Below, in pieces: positions 1 through 8,869 of a DNA stretch of 64,000 nucleotides (the stretch's first letter is position 1; the number at the start of each line of letters is the position of its first letter). The notes under the pieces were generated by a model, which saw nothing but the letters and a program-made list of their open reading frames with translations, was not told where the DNA came from and did not search any database. Source of the DNA: Patulibacter brassicae (lineage in GTDB: Bacteria; Actinomycetota; Thermoleophilia; Solirubrobacterales; Solirubrobacteraceae); the NCBI RefSeq assembly GCF_033949425.1, contig NZ_JAXAVX010000001.1:434001-498000 (forward strand). The letters run 5' to 3'. The translations under genes were made by a program, and so were the position numbers.

Positions 1-1576
1 GCGCGGCGGGCGTCGCGGGCGTGCCGGTCAGCGCCGGGTCGCCGGGCGTGCCGGCGACGTCGCCGACGGGCAGGCGCAGCGACACCTGGCGCAGGTCGAC
101 GCTGCCGGCGCTCGTGGTCAGGCCGTAGACGTTCGAGCCGTCGATGATCTGCAGCCGGTAGCGGCTGCCCGGCGTGACGTGCATCGCCACGGCCTCGAGC
201 GGCCGCTCGACCTCGCGCTCCTTGCCGTCCAGCGTCACGGGGATCGGCGTGACCTGGTTGCCCACGACGAGGTTGCGGCGCTCGTCGACGAGCTGCGCGT
301 AGAGGTGCGTGCCGGGCGTCGTCGCCGTGCCGCGGTAGCGCAGGCGGACCACCGGCTCGCCGACGACCTCCTTCGTCGACGCCTGGGCCGGCACCCGGAC
401 CTCGACCGCCCCGGCCGGGGCGGGCAGCGCCGCCACGAGCAGCCCACCGAGCGTCGAGAGCGGCGTGACGGCGAGGCGACCCGAGCCGCTGGCGGTGATC
501 TCCCCCGCCTCGCGCAGCGGGAAGTCGGCCGCCGACCGCAGCGCGCCGTCGTCGGCGGTCCACTCGAACCCGGGGCCGATCGGGGCGTCGCGGTCGTCCT
601 TGAGCCAGCGGTCCATCCAGGCGAGGACGCGCTGGACCATGACCTTCTCGGCGCCGTTGCCGGTGCGGCAGATCCCGTGACCGCCGCAGAACCAGATGAC
701 CTTCGCCGGGGTGCCCGCCTGGCGCAGCAGCCGGCGCATCTCCAGCGACTGGCTCGGCGTGAAGAGCGTGTCGGCGGTGCCCTGGAGGATCAGCGCGGGC
801 GCGCGGACGTTCGCGATGCCGTCGCCGGTCGAACGCGCGGCGAGATAGTCGTTGAGCGCGCCGTCGCTGCGCCCCGTCACCGCACCCTGGATCGCGAGCT
901 GCAGCAGCTCGCCGGGCATCGCGCCGAGCTCCGGGCCCTGGGGCGCGAAGACGCCGAGCGCCAGGCCCGTGACCTCGCCGAGCCCCACGAGCGGCAGGCC
1001 CCAGCCGAGCTTCAGCCGCCCGTCGCGGCCGAGCGCCTGCACGAGCGACGTCCAGGAGATCGCCGGGACGAGCGCGTCGACGCGACGGTCGCGCGAGGCG
1101 AGCGCCCACTGGATCCCGCCGCCGTAGGAGGCGCCGTGCATGCCGACGCGCGGGTCGCCCGGCGCGTCGAGCTGCGCCTCGGGCCGGCGGGCGACCTCGT
1201 CGACGATCGCCGCCGCGTCGCGACCGTCGACCTGCGGCGAGTCGAGGTCGATCTCGCCACCGGAGCGCCCGAAGCCGCGCGAGTCGTAGGTGATCGTGTT
1301 GTAGCCGCGGGCCCGGAACCGCCCGGCGGCGATCTGCCCGAGCGCCGTCTCGAAGGCGTCCGCCTGGATCTCGGTCGTCTCGCGCGTCGCGCCGAAGCCG
1401 TGCGTCAGGACGATCGTCGGCGCCCGCTCGCCGGGCTTCAGCCCCTGCGCGGGCAGGAACTCCGCGTCGAGCTTCGTGCCGTCGAACGACGTGACGGTGA
1501 CCTGCTCGGCCGCGGCCGGCGCGGCCGCGAGCAGACAGGCGGCGGCCGCAGCCGCCCCGACCCAGGAGCTCCTCAT
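1..1576 (-). CDS. Secreted CocE/NonD-family alpha/beta hydrolase (C-terminus beyond left edge)
   Basis: Likely an exported serine hydrolase of the CocE / X-Pro dipeptidyl-peptidase (S15) superfamily, cleaving an ester or amide of unknown identity. The start at 1576 gives a basic N-terminus, an Ala/Leu-rich core and AAA-type signal peptidase site by about residue 23. The nucleophile elbow HGASYGG places the catalytic serine at S150; GTADTLF and GGHGIC downstream fit the acid and histidine of the triad. The remainder to the edge matches the start of the beta-sandwich C-terminal domain of S15 proteins. The stop codon lies left of the window. A TATCCT hexamer (minus strand, 1588-1583) lies 6 nt before the ATG, so the mRNA is probably leaderless. 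Family call is firm; substrate is unknown. Confidence 0.85.
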   Translation of the reverse strand, partial: MRSSWVGAAAAAACLLAAAPAAAEQVTVTSFDGTKLDAEFLPAQGLKPGERAPTIVLTHGFGATRETTEIQADAFETALGQIAAGRFRARGYNTITYDSRGFGRSGGEIDLDSPQVDGRDAAAIVDEVARRPEAQLDAPGDPRVGMHGASYGGGIQWALASRDRRVDALVPAISWTSLVQALGRDGRLKLGWGLPLVGLGEVTGLALGVFAPQGPELGAMPGELLQLAIQGAVTGRSDGALNDYLAARSTGDGIANVRAPALILQGTADTLFTPSQSLEMRRLLRQAGTPAKVIWFCGGHGICRTGNGAEKVMVQRVLAWMDRWLKDDRDAPIGPGFEWTADDGALRSAADFPLREAGEITASGSGRLAVTPLSTLGGLLVAALPAPAGAVEVRVPAQASTKEVVGEPVVRLRYRGTATTPGTHLYAQLVDERRNLVVGNQVTPIPVTLDGKEREVERPLEAVAMHVTPGSRYRLQIIDGSNVYGLTTSAGSVDLRQVSLRLPVGDVAGTPGDPALTGTPATPAA

Positions 1577-1721
1577 GCCCGCAGGATACCGTCGGTAGGA
1601 ACCCGTGGACCCGTCGGCTTCGAGACGCCCTCCGACCGGTCGCGACGTGCGTCGAACGACCGCGTCCGCGGGCGCTTCCTCTCCACCTGGCAGTGGCGGT
1701 GAGCCAGCCCCCGTTCGCCCC

Positions 1722-2753
1722 CTAGCCGTCCAGGCCCTCGGTCTCCGGACGGCCGTAGGCGAGGTTCAGCGACTGGATCGCCTGGGAGGACGTGCCCTTC
1801 CAGAGGTTGTCGATCGCGCCGAAGGCGAGGATCCGACCCGAGAGCGGGTCGACGTGCGTGCGGATCCGCGCGACGTTCGTGCCCTGGACGTCGCGCATGC
1901 CGGGCTCCGCCGCGGTGAGCTCGACGAACGGCTCCTCGCCGTAGGCCTCGCGGAAGAGGTCGGCGACCTCGTCGGCGGAGACCTCGCGCGGGGGACGGAC
2001 GTAGCAGGACACGAGCTCGCCCTGATCGACCGGGACGAGGTGCGGGACGAAGACCGGCTGGACCGCGGCGTCCATGCCCTGGCCGGCGAGCTCCTGGCGG
2101 ATCTCCGGCTGATGGCGGTGCCCGGCCACGCCGTAGGCGTGGGCGTTCTCCGAGACGTCGACGTAGTGCGTGGAGCGCTGGAGCTTGCGTCCGGCACCCG
2201 AGACGCCCGTCTTCGCGTCGATCACGACGTCGCCGACGAGTCCGGCGCGGGCCAGCGGCGCCACGGTGAGGATCGCGGCGGTCGGGAAGCACCCGGGTCC
2301 CGCGACGAGCCGCCCGTCCTCGGCGACGCCGCGCAGGGCGTCGCGATGGACCTCCGGAAGCCCGTACACGGCGGTCCCGAAGAGGTCGGGCGCGACGTGC
2401 ACGTCGCCGTACCAGTGGCGGTACGTCGCCGGATCCCGGAGCCGGAAATCGGCGGAGAGATCGAGGACGAGCAGCCCGCGCTCGTGGAGCGCCGCGACGG
2501 CCTCGCTCGACGCCCCGTGCGGATAGCCCACGATCGCCGCGTCGTGCTCGGCGGCGATCGCGTCGAGGTCCGGCTCGACCATCGTCGCGTCGACGCGATG
2601 GTGCGGGTAGAGCTCGCGCAGGGCCATGCCGGCCTCCGCGCGAGCGGTGATCGCGCCGAGCCGGAACCACGGGTGGCGATGCAGCAGCCGCGCGGCGAGC
2701 GCGCCGGCGAACCCGGACGCGCCGAGGACGGCGATCTTCGGTCCCTCAGCCAC
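1722..2753 (-). CDS. argC: N-acetyl-gamma-glutamyl-phosphate reductase
   Basis: Third step of arginine biosynthesis: NADPH-dependent reduction of N-acetylglutamyl phosphate to the semialdehyde, in the cytoplasm. The 343-residue length is normal. An N-terminal Rossmann motif (VLGASGFAG, about residues 9-17) binds NADP, and the active-site cysteine is C155 in AGPGCFPT; GVAGHRHQPEI carries the conserved histidine region. The start overlaps the end of pheT by 8 bp, so translation is probably coupled to pheT. The rest of the arg pathway is not downstream: a hydrolase gene follows, so either argC is alone here or the arg genes lie elsewhere. The argC-after-pheST order is common in Solirubrobacterales and some other bacteria. 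Confidence 0.97.
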   Translation of the reverse strand: MAEGPKIAVLGASGFAGALAARLLHRHPWFRLGAITARAEAGMALRELYPHHRVDATMVEPDLDAIAAEHDAAIVGYPHGASSEAVAALHERGLLVLDLSADFRLRDPATYRHWYGDVHVAPDLFGTAVYGLPEVHRDALRGVAEDGRLVAGPGCFPTAAILTVAPLARAGLVGDVVIDAKTGVSGAGRKLQRSTHYVDVSENAHAYGVAGHRHQPEIRQELAGQGMDAAVQPVFVPHLVPVDQGELVSCYVRPPREVSADEVADLFREAYGEEPFVELTAAEPGMRDVQGTNVARIRTHVDPLSGRILAFGAIDNLWKGTSSQAIQSLNLAYGRPETEGLDG

Positions 2754-5196
2754 GGAGCGTCCCTCCGACCTCGGTCTCCAGCGCGGCGACGATCGCGGCG
2801 CGGACGCCGCCGATCTCCTCGTCGGTGAGCGTGCGGTCGGCGGCCCGCAGCCGCACGCGCAGCGCGAGCGAGACGTGACCGTCCTCGATGCCCGTGCCGC
2901 GGTAGGCGTCGAAGACGGCGACCTCCTCGGCGAGCGGGCCCGCGGCCGCGCGGGCGACGTCCACCACGCGGGCGGCGGTGACGGCGTCGGCCACCACGAC
3001 CGCGAGGTCGAAGCGCGCGTCGGGGAACGGCCCGACGTCGTGGAACGGGACGTCGTCCGGCACCGCCGGGAGGACCTGGTCGAGGTCGATCATGAAGACC
3101 GCCGCGCGCGGCAGGTCCCAGCGGTCGGTCACGCGGGGATGGACCTCGCCGAGCAGGCCGACCGTCGCGTCGCCGACCCGCACCGCGGCCGCGCGGCCGG
3201 GGTGCAGGAACGCGATCTGGTCGGTCGCCTCGACGCCGAACGGCACGTGCAGGGCCCCGAGGACCGCCTCGAGCAGGCCCTTCGCGGCGAAGACGTCGTC
3301 CTGCACGAGCGCGGCGAGCGCCAGGTGCTCGAAGGGCATGTCCGGCCGCCGGGGATCCGGCTGGTCGCGGAACACGGTGCCCGTCTCGAAGATCCGCACG
3401 TCCTGGACGCCGCGGCTGCGGTTGTGGCGCGCGACGTCCAGCAGCGACACGAGGATCGTCGGCCGGAGGACCGCCTGGTCCTCGCTCAGCGGGTTCGCGA
3501 GGCGGACGGCGGCGGCCCGGGGGTCGTCCTCGGCGAGACCGAGCCGGCCCGCGGCGCCGGCGTCGGTGAACGACCAGCCCGCCACCTCCTGCAGGCCGCG
3601 CCCGACGAGCGCGTCCTCGGCCCGGCGGCGCGCACGCTGGGCCGGCGTGAGCCGCGCGGCGGTCAGCCGGCGGCGCGTGGGGAGCGTCGGCTCGAGGTCG
3701 GCGACGACGCCGATCCGGGCGATCTCCTCGATCAGGTCGATCTCGCGGGTGACGTCCGCGCGGCGCTCCGGGGGCACGCGCACGTGCCGCCGACCCTCGC
3801 CGGCCTCCTCGACCGCGAACCCGAGCGAGGTCAGCAGCGCGGCTTGCCGCTCGCCCGGCACCGCCGTGCCGAGCAGCTCCGTCACGCGCTCGTCGCGCAG
3901 GACGATGGGGTCGGGCGCCGCAGCGGTCCGCCAGCGGCCCTCGTCGATCGTGCCACCCACGCGGCGCGCGCCCGCGAGCTCGACGAGCAGCCGCGTCGCG
4001 AGCACCTGGGCCCAGGCGGCCTGCTCCGGCGCGAGGCCCTTCGCGAAGCGCGTCGCGGCCTCGCTGAAGAGCCCGAGCCGCTGTGCGGTGCGGTGGACGG
4101 TGGGCCCGTCCCACGCGGCGACCTCCAGCAGCACGCGCGTCGTGCCGTCGTGGACCTCGGACCGCGCGCCACCCATGACCGCGGCCAGCGACGTGGGGCC
4201 GTCGGCGTCGTCGATGACGAGCTCGCCGGCCCGCAACGCGCGGGTCTGGTCGTCGAGCGTGTCGATCGTCTCGCCATCGGCCGCCTCGCGCACCACGAGC
4301 GTCCCGCCGGCGATCCGGTCGGCGTCGAAGGCGTGCAGGGGCTGGCCGGTCACGAGCATCACGTAGTTCGTGACGTCGACGACGTTGTTGATGGCGCGCT
4401 GACCGGCGGCGGCCAGGCGGGCCTGGAGCCAGAGCGGCGAGGGTCCGACGACGACGTCGGCGAAGAGGCGCGCGGTGAAGCGCGGGCAGCGGTCCGTGCG
4501 GACGTCGACGGAGAAGCCCTCGATCGTGCCGCCCGCCGGGTCCGGATCGCCGGCCTCCTCCCCCGCGCCGTCCGGCGAGCCCGCGCGCGTCCAGGGCGCG
4601 GGGCGCAGCGTCGCGCCGGCGGCCGCGGAGACCTCCCGGGCGATCCCGTAGATCCCGAGGCAGTCGGGGCGGTTCGGCGTGATCTCGAACTCGAGGACGT
4701 CGTCGGCATGCGGCAGGACGTCGGAGAGCGGCGTGCCGGGGGCGATCGCCGCCGCGTCGGGCAGCGCCTCGGCGAGCGAGAGGATGCCGGCGTGGTCGTC
4801 GCCGAGGCCGAGCTCGCGGGCGGAGCAGATCATCCCCTCGGAGCGCTGGCCCCGGAGCTTCGCCTTCTTGATCTTCAGGCCGTCCGGCATGACGGTGCCC
4901 ACGAGCGCGACCGGGACGACCTGCCCGGCGGCGACGTTCGGGGCGCCGCAGACGATCTGCAGCGGCGCCTCCGCGCGCGGCCCGACGTCGACGGTGGTGA
5001 CGTTCAGGCGGTCGGCGTCGGGGTGCTTCTCGCAGGTCAGCACGCGACCGACCACGACGCTGTCGGGCGTCTGCACGCCGTGGTGGTGCAGCCGGTCGAG
5101 CTCGGTGCCGGTGAGGTTCAGCAGGCGCGCGACCTCCGCCGGATCCAGCCCGGCGAGGTCGACGTGCTCGCCGAGCCAGTGGAACGGGACCTTCAT
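2746..5196 (-). CDS. pheT: Phenylalanine--tRNA ligase beta subunit
   Basis: Beta chain of the (alpha-beta)2 phenylalanyl-tRNA synthetase, which holds tRNA and edits mischarged Tyr-tRNA. The 816-residue protein has the family layout: N-terminal helix, EMAP-like tRNA-binding domain (about 40-150, with GRVLTCEKHPDADRL), B3/B4 editing region (about 210-400, with NNVVDVTNYVML), B5 domain (about 400-475), synthetase-like core, and C-terminal ferredoxin-fold anticodon-binding domain (about 720-815, with PFPDARFDLAVVV). It starts 40 bp after pheS and overlaps argC at its end, consistent with one pheS-pheT-argC transcript. Nothing unusual is seen. Confidence 0.98.
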   Translation of the reverse strand: MKVPFHWLGEHVDLAGLDPAEVARLLNLTGTELDRLHHHGVQTPDSVVVGRVLTCEKHPDADRLNVTTVDVGPRAEAPLQIVCGAPNVAAGQVVPVALVGTVMPDGLKIKKAKLRGQRSEGMICSARELGLGDDHAGILSLAEALPDAAAIAPGTPLSDVLPHADDVLEFEITPNRPDCLGIYGIAREVSAAAGATLRPAPWTRAGSPDGAGEEAGDPDPAGGTIEGFSVDVRTDRCPRFTARLFADVVVGPSPLWLQARLAAAGQRAINNVVDVTNYVMLVTGQPLHAFDADRIAGGTLVVREAADGETIDTLDDQTRALRAGELVIDDADGPTSLAAVMGGARSEVHDGTTRVLLEVAAWDGPTVHRTAQRLGLFSEAATRFAKGLAPEQAAWAQVLATRLLVELAGARRVGGTIDEGRWRTAAAPDPIVLRDERVTELLGTAVPGERQAALLTSLGFAVEEAGEGRRHVRVPPERRADVTREIDLIEEIARIGVVADLEPTLPTRRRLTAARLTPAQRARRRAEDALVGRGLQEVAGWSFTDAGAAGRLGLAEDDPRAAAVRLANPLSEDQAVLRPTILVSLLDVARHNRSRGVQDVRIFETGTVFRDQPDPRRPDMPFEHLALAALVQDDVFAAKGLLEAVLGALHVPFGVEATDQIAFLHPGRAAAVRVGDATVGLLGEVHPRVTDRWDLPRAAVFMIDLDQVLPAVPDDVPFHDVGPFPDARFDLAVVVADAVTAARVVDVARAAAGPLAEEVAVFDAYRGTGIEDGHVSLALRVRLRAADRTLTDEEIGGVRAAIVAALETEVGGTLRG

Positions 5197-5236
5197 GCGA
5201 CGACCTCGACGACGGGACGGACCGGGGCGACGGCGC

Positions 5237-6367
5237 TCATGCCCACTGCTCCAGGACGCGCAGGTCGTTCTCGTAGAGCAGCCGCAGGTCGGGCACGCCG
5301 TGGCGCAGCATCGCGATCCGCTCGATCCCCATCCCGAACGCGAACCCCTGGACCCGCTCGGGATCGTAGGCGTCGTCGCCGCGGGTCTCGTTGACGGCGC
5401 GCAGGACGTTCGGGTCCACGAGGCCGGAGCCGAGGATCTCGATCCAGCCGGTGCCCTTGCAGAGGCCGCAGCGCGGGTGGCCGGGCTGGTCGGCGCGGAT
5501 GCCGCTGCCGCCGCAGGCGAAGCACGAGACGTCGACCTCGACGCTCGGCTCGGTGAACGGGAAGAAGTGCGGCCGCAGGCGGATCTCCCGCTCGTCGCCG
5601 AAGATCGCGCGGGCGAAGCTCAGCAGCACGCCCTTGAGGTCGGCCAGGGTGATGTCGACGTCGACCCACAGGCCCTCGACCTGGTGGAACTGCGGCGTGT
5701 GGGTGGCGTCGGAGTCCGGGCGGTAGACGCGACCGGGCACGATCACCGCGACGGGCGGGTCCTGCCGCTCCATCGTGCGGATCTGCATCGGCGAGGTGTG
5801 CGTGCGCAGCAGGCGGGCGCTGCCGCCGTCCTCGGCGTCCGGATCGCCCGGCCGCTCGACGGCCGGCAGGCGCGTGGACGGCGCGAGGTAGAAGGTGTCC
5901 GCCCGGTCGCGCGCCGGGTGGTTGGAGGCGTGGTTCAGCGCGTCGAAGTTGTAGTGGACGGTCTCCGTCTCCGGCCCCTCGACGACGTCGAAGCCGAGGC
6001 CGAGGAAGACGTCCTCGATCTCCCGCCGGACGCGGGTGATGAGGTGCAGCCCGCCGACGGGCTCGGGTCGACCGGGCAAGGTGACGTCGACGCGATCGGC
6101 GACGAGCCGGGCGTCGAGCTCGGCGTCGGCGAGGGTCGCGATCCGCTCGTCGATCAGCGCCTGCAGCGCCTGGCGTGCCTGGTTGGCGGCCTTGCCGACG
6201 GCCCCGCGCTCCTGCGGCGGCAGGTCGCTGACCCCGCGCAGGAGGTTCGGGAGCTCCGCCTTGCGGCCGAGGAGCCGCACGCGCAGCGCCTCGAGCTCCT
6301 CCGTGGTGGTGGCCGATGCGACGTCCGCCTCGCCGGCGGTCCGCAGCTCGTCGATCCGGTCGAGCAT
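5237..6367 (-). CDS. pheS: Phenylalanine--tRNA ligase alpha subunit
   Basis: Catalytic chain of phenylalanyl-tRNA synthetase (class II). Residues 1-95 are the N-terminal coiled-coil arm; the catalytic domain includes the THTSPMQIRTM segment (motif 2 region), the FTEPS and CFACGGSG / CGLCKGTGW cysteine pairs commonly seen in bacterial PheS, and motif 3 around GMGIERIAMLRHG. The length of 376 residues is typical. It opens the pheS-pheT-argC unit. A TACGAT -10 box ends 8 nt before the ATG, giving a very short or absent leader; a GAGGG in that gap could alternatively act as a ribosome binding site. Confidence 0.98.
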   Translation of the reverse strand: MLDRIDELRTAGEADVASATTTEELEALRVRLLGRKAELPNLLRGVSDLPPQERGAVGKAANQARQALQALIDERIATLADAELDARLVADRVDVTLPGRPEPVGGLHLITRVRREIEDVFLGLGFDVVEGPETETVHYNFDALNHASNHPARDRADTFYLAPSTRLPAVERPGDPDAEDGGSARLLRTHTSPMQIRTMERQDPPVAVIVPGRVYRPDSDATHTPQFHQVEGLWVDVDITLADLKGVLLSFARAIFGDEREIRLRPHFFPFTEPSVEVDVSCFACGGSGIRADQPGHPRCGLCKGTGWIEILGSGLVDPNVLRAVNETRGDDAYDPERVQGFAFGMGIERIAMLRHGVPDLRLLYENDLRVLEQWA

Positions 6368-6375
6368 CGCCCTCG

Positions 6376-6381
6376 ATCGTA
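6376..6381 (-). promoter_or_regulatory. Candidate -10 box of pheS-pheT-argC
   Basis: TACGAT on the minus strand fits the actinobacterial TANNNT consensus and lies 8 nt upstream of the pheS ATG. No convincing -35 hexamer is seen. The position implies transcription starting at or within a couple of bases of the start codon. No leader peptide with phenylalanine codons or T-box was found upstream. Confidence 0.4.
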
Positions 6382-6444
6382 TGTGACCTTCGGTCGCGGT
6401 CGCCGCCCGCCGGGAGCGCGCGGCCGGTTCGATCCTGGTCGACC

Positions 6445-6467
6445 GGGCGCGGGGAGCGCCCGCGCCC
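6445..6467 (-). terminator. Hairpin downstream of the rRNA methyltransferase gene
   Basis: A 9-bp perfect stem (GGGCGCGGG / CCCGCGCCC) with a 5-nt loop lies about 60 nt past the stop of the upstream minus-strand gene and before the pheS promoter. It has no U-tract, as is common in very GC-rich genomes, so termination is inferred from position and stability only. Confidence 0.4.
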
Positions 6468-6526
6468 CGCGGCGCCGCGCAGGTCGTGCGCGACGAGCGC
6501 CCCGCGGGCCGCCGGCGTCCCGGCGC

Positions 6527-7285
6527 TCAGGTCCGCGCGAGCTCGTAGAGCGCCGCGGTCGCGGCCATCGCCGCGTTCAGCGACTCGGCGCCCGCGATCG
6601 GCAGGTGCGCGCGGACGTCGCAGGCGGCGGCGACGTCCTCCGGCAGCCCCTCGCGCTCGCTGCCGACGAGCAGGCTCACGCCCTCGCCGTCGGCGAGCCG
6701 GGGCGCGAGCCAGTCCGCGTCCGCGCGGAGGACCTCGCCGTGGCGCAGCACGAGCGCGACGGTCAGGCCGGGCAGCTCGGCCGGGGTGCTCGCGCGGGCC
6801 ACGGGCAGCGCGAAGAGCGAGCCCATGCTCGCGCGGACCGCCTTCGGCCCGAACGGGTCGGCGCTGTCGGGCCCCAGCGACAGGGACGAGGCGCCGAGCG
6901 CGTGCGCGGCGCGCAGCGCCGTCCCGACGTTGCCGGGATCGCGGACGCCGTGCAGGTGCAGGCAGCGCGGTCCCGCGGGTGTCTCGGCCCACCGCTGGGC
7001 GAAGACGCCGAGCACGCGGGTGCCCGAGCCCAGCGACGAGACGGGCCCCAGGAGCGCCGGCGCCACGGCCGTCGCCGGGGCGACGTCGACGCCGCGCGCG
7101 GCGACGGCCGCCTGGTCGCCCTCGGCGACGAGGAGCTCCTCCGCCGCCCACCCGGCCGCCTGGGCCGCCGCGACGAGGTCCTCCCCCTCGGCGACGAACA
7201 GGCCGCTGCGCGTCCGCTCGCGACGACGCTCGAGGAGCGCGCGGACCTGCTTCAGGCGCGGGTTCTGGGCGGAGGTGATCGACAC
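6527..7285 (-). CDS. TrmH/SpoU-family RNA 2'-O-methyltransferase
   Basis: SAM-dependent methyltransferase of the SPOUT class acting on rRNA or tRNA. The N-terminal substrate-binding domain (about 1-90) begins SAQNPRLKQVRALLERR, typical of 23S rRNA methyltransferases in this family. The C-terminal knot has the three signature blocks: motif 1 at GVRDPGNVGTALRAAHA, motif 2 at LLVGSEREGL and motif 3 at IAGAESLNAAMAATAAL. The length, 252 residues, is normal. It lies between rplT and pheS, a position often taken by such a gene in bacteria. The GTG start is chosen because it precedes the conserved ITSAQNP block. The exact modified nucleotide cannot be read from sequence. Confidence 0.92.
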   Translation of the reverse strand: MSITSAQNPRLKQVRALLERRRERTRSGLFVAEGEDLVAAAQAAGWAAEELLVAEGDQAAVAARGVDVAPATAVAPALLGPVSSLGSGTRVLGVFAQRWAETPAGPRCLHLHGVRDPGNVGTALRAAHALGASSLSLGPDSADPFGPKAVRASMGSLFALPVARASTPAELPGLTVALVLRHGEVLRADADWLAPRLADGEGVSLLVGSEREGLPEDVAAACDVRAHLPIAGAESLNAAMAATAALYELART

Positions 7286-7361
7286 GGGCCGGTGGGACGG
7301 GCGCGGGACGCGCGGCTCGGAGTATGGAGGCCGCGCCGTCCCGCACGCGGCCCCGAACGAC

Positions 7362-7387
7362 GACGGGCGCCCCGTGGGGCGCCCGTC
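7362..7387 (-). terminator. Strong hairpin after rplT
   Basis: A perfect 12-bp inverted repeat (GACGGGCGCCCC and its complement) around a 2-nt centre lies 24 nt beyond the rplT stop. It probably ends the infC-rpmI-rplT transcript. No U-run follows it. Confidence 0.6.
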
Positions 7388-7411
7388 GAGGAAGCTCGGT
7401 GGCTCGGAGGC

Positions 7412-7777
7412 TCAGGCCTTGGCGGCCAGCGCGTCCTTGGCGACCTGGGCGATGGCCGAGAACGTCTCGGCGTCGCGCACGGCGAGGTCGGCGAGGTTCT
7501 TGCGGTCGACCTCGACGCCCGCCAGCGACAGCCCGTGGATGAGCTGGCCGTACGTGATGTCGTTCAGGCGCGCCGCGGCGTTGATGCGCGTGATCCACAG
7601 CTTGCGGAAGTCGCGCTTGCGGTTGCGCCGGTCGCGGTAGGCGTAGACGCCCGCCTTGAGCTGGGCCTCCTTCGCCTCCTTGTACGTGTTGTTCGCGCGG
7701 CCGACGTACCCCTTCGACCGCTCGAGCGTGGAGCGGCGCTTCTTCCGCGCGTGGACGGAGCGCTTGACGCGGGTCAC
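7412..7777 (-). CDS. rplT: 50S ribosomal protein L20
   Basis: Ribosomal protein L20, an early 23S rRNA assembly protein. The 121 residues begin with the basic extension RVKRSVHARKKRR and continue into the conserved RDRRNRKRDFRKLWITRINAA block and globular C-terminal half. The GTG start overlaps the rpmI stop as GTGA, so it is translationally coupled to rpmI. In Gram-positive bacteria and E. coli, L20 can repress its own operon by binding the leader or intercistronic RNA; whether it does so here is not shown. Confidence 0.99.
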   Translation of the reverse strand: MTRVKRSVHARKKRRSTLERSKGYVGRANNTYKEAKEAQLKAGVYAYRDRRNRKRDFRKLWITRINAAARLNDITYGQLIHGLSLAGVEVDRKNLADLAVRDAETFSAIAQVAKDALAAKA

Positions 7778-7974
7778 TTGCCCTCTCCCAGGAGTCGCTT
7801 GGCACGCGGCGCGTCGGCACCCGAGAGGATGGCGTCGCGGCCGAACTTGCGCTTGCGCTTCGGCGACTTCTTCCCAAGGATGTGGGAGGAGTTGGCGTGC
7901 TTGGCCTTCACCTTGCCGGTGCCGGTCACCTTGAAGCGCTTCTTCGCGCCCGAGTGGGTCTTCTGCTTGGGCAT
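7774..7974 (-). CDS. rpmI: 50S ribosomal protein L35
   Basis: Small, very basic ribosomal protein of 66 residues beginning MPKQKTHSGAKKRFKVTGTG, which is the L35 signature, and ending with a KRKRKFG-type tract. It lies 133 bp after infC and overlaps rplT by 4 bp (GTGA). A hairpin at 8080-8104 separates it from infC, so part of the transcription may stop or the RNA may be processed between the two genes. Confidence 0.98.
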   Translation of the reverse strand: MPKQKTHSGAKKRFKVTGTGKVKAKHANSSHILGKKSPKRKRKFGRDAILSGADAPRAKRLLGEGK

Positions 7975-8079
7975 GCGGATCGGGAAGTGTGCCAGATCCG
8001 CGTGCGCCGTGCGGCCCGCCTCGCCGGGCGCCGCCGGAGCCCCGTAGGGCCCCGACGCACGCCCGCGTGCGGCGGGGGT

Positions 8080-8104
8080 CGATCCGCCGCGTCGCGGCGG
8101 ATCG
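8080..8104 (-). terminator. Hairpin between infC and rpmI
   Basis: A 12-bp perfect inverted repeat (CGATCCGCCGCG and its complement around a single T) starts 4 nt after the infC stop. It may be a partial terminator, or an RNA processing or stability element that tunes L35/L20 relative to IF3. No U-tract is present. Confidence 0.45.
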
Positions 8105-8107
8105 CGC

Positions 8108-8869
8108 TCAGCCGGCGTCGGCCTTCGCCGGCTCGGCGGGGACGTCCTCGTCCGCGCCGTCGCCGTCGGTGGCGTCGTCCTCGGACGGCTCCGGCGCCGC
8201 GTCGGCGGAGGCCTCGGGGGCGTCGCCGGCCGCATCGGCCTCCGTCGCCTCCGGGCCGTCGACGAGCTCGTCGGCGTCGGCGTCGTCCTCGTCGGACGGC
8301 GGCTCCCACGTGCCGTTGATCACGGCCTTCGAGGGGCTGAGCATCATCGTCATGTTGCGGCCCTCGAGGTTCGGCCGCTGGTCGATCTGGGCGAGATCGC
8401 CGAGATCCTCCACGAGCCGCTCGAGCACCTCGCGCCCCTTCTCGGGGTGCGTGACCTCGCGGCCGCGGAACATGATCGTGACCTTGACCTTGTCCTTGCC
8501 CTTGAGGAACCGGACGACGTGCCCCTTCTTCGTGGCGTAGTCGTGGTCGGCGATCTTGGGCCGGAACTTGATCTCGCGCACCACGACCTGGGTCTGGTGC
8601 TTCTTGGCGGCCTTCTTCTTCTGGGCCTGCTCGTACTTGTACTTCGAGTAGTCGAGCACCCGGCAGACGGGCGGGCGAGCCTGGGCCGCGACCTCGACGA
8701 GATCGAGGTCCCGCTGCTGCGCGTAGCGGAGAGCCTCGTCGGTGCGCATGACACCGATCTGGTTGCCGTTCTCGTCGATGACCCGGACCTCAGGGACCCG
8801 GATCCGGTCGTTGACCCGAGTGGTGTCGCGCTCGGGCGGGCGCCGATCGAACCTGCGGGGGACCGGCAC
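8108..8869 (-). CDS. infC: Translation initiation factor IF-3 with acidic C-terminal tail
   Basis: IF-3 binds the 30S subunit and proofreads start-codon and initiator-tRNA choice. The core spans about residues 17-187: NDRIRVPEVRVIDENG opens the N-domain, a basic helical linker (YEQAQKKKAAKK) follows, and the C-domain includes EIKFRPKI, KVKVTIMFRGRE and RNMTMMLSP. Residues 190-253 form an unusual Asp/Glu/Ala-rich tail that E. coli IF-3 lacks; comparable acidic tails occur in some actinobacterial IF-3 proteins. The GTG at 8869 is chosen as start because it precedes the core by about the same distance as in E. coli. No Shine-Dalgarno is present; instead CUCCUCC, an anti-SD-like string, directly precedes it. 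infC often uses odd starts, so the exact start is moderately certain. Confidence 0.95.
   Translation of the reverse strand: MPVPRRFDRRPPERDTTRVNDRIRVPEVRVIDENGNQIGVMRTDEALRYAQQRDLDLVEVAAQARPPVCRVLDYSKYKYEQAQKKKAAKKHQTQVVVREIKFRPKIADHDYATKKGHVVRFLKGKDKVKVTIMFRGREVTHPEKGREVLERLVEDLGDLAQIDQRPNLEGRNMTMMLSPSKAVINGTWEPPSDEDDADADELVDGPEATEADAAGDAPEASADAAPEPSEDDATDGDGADEDVPAEPAKADAG

Noticed and set aside
2626..5394. A 922-codon open frame on the plus strand opposite pheT
   Set aside because: Mirror of GC-rich codon bias in pheT; low-complexity Arg/Gly/Ala translation with no domains. Many other long antisense frames in the window have the same cause.
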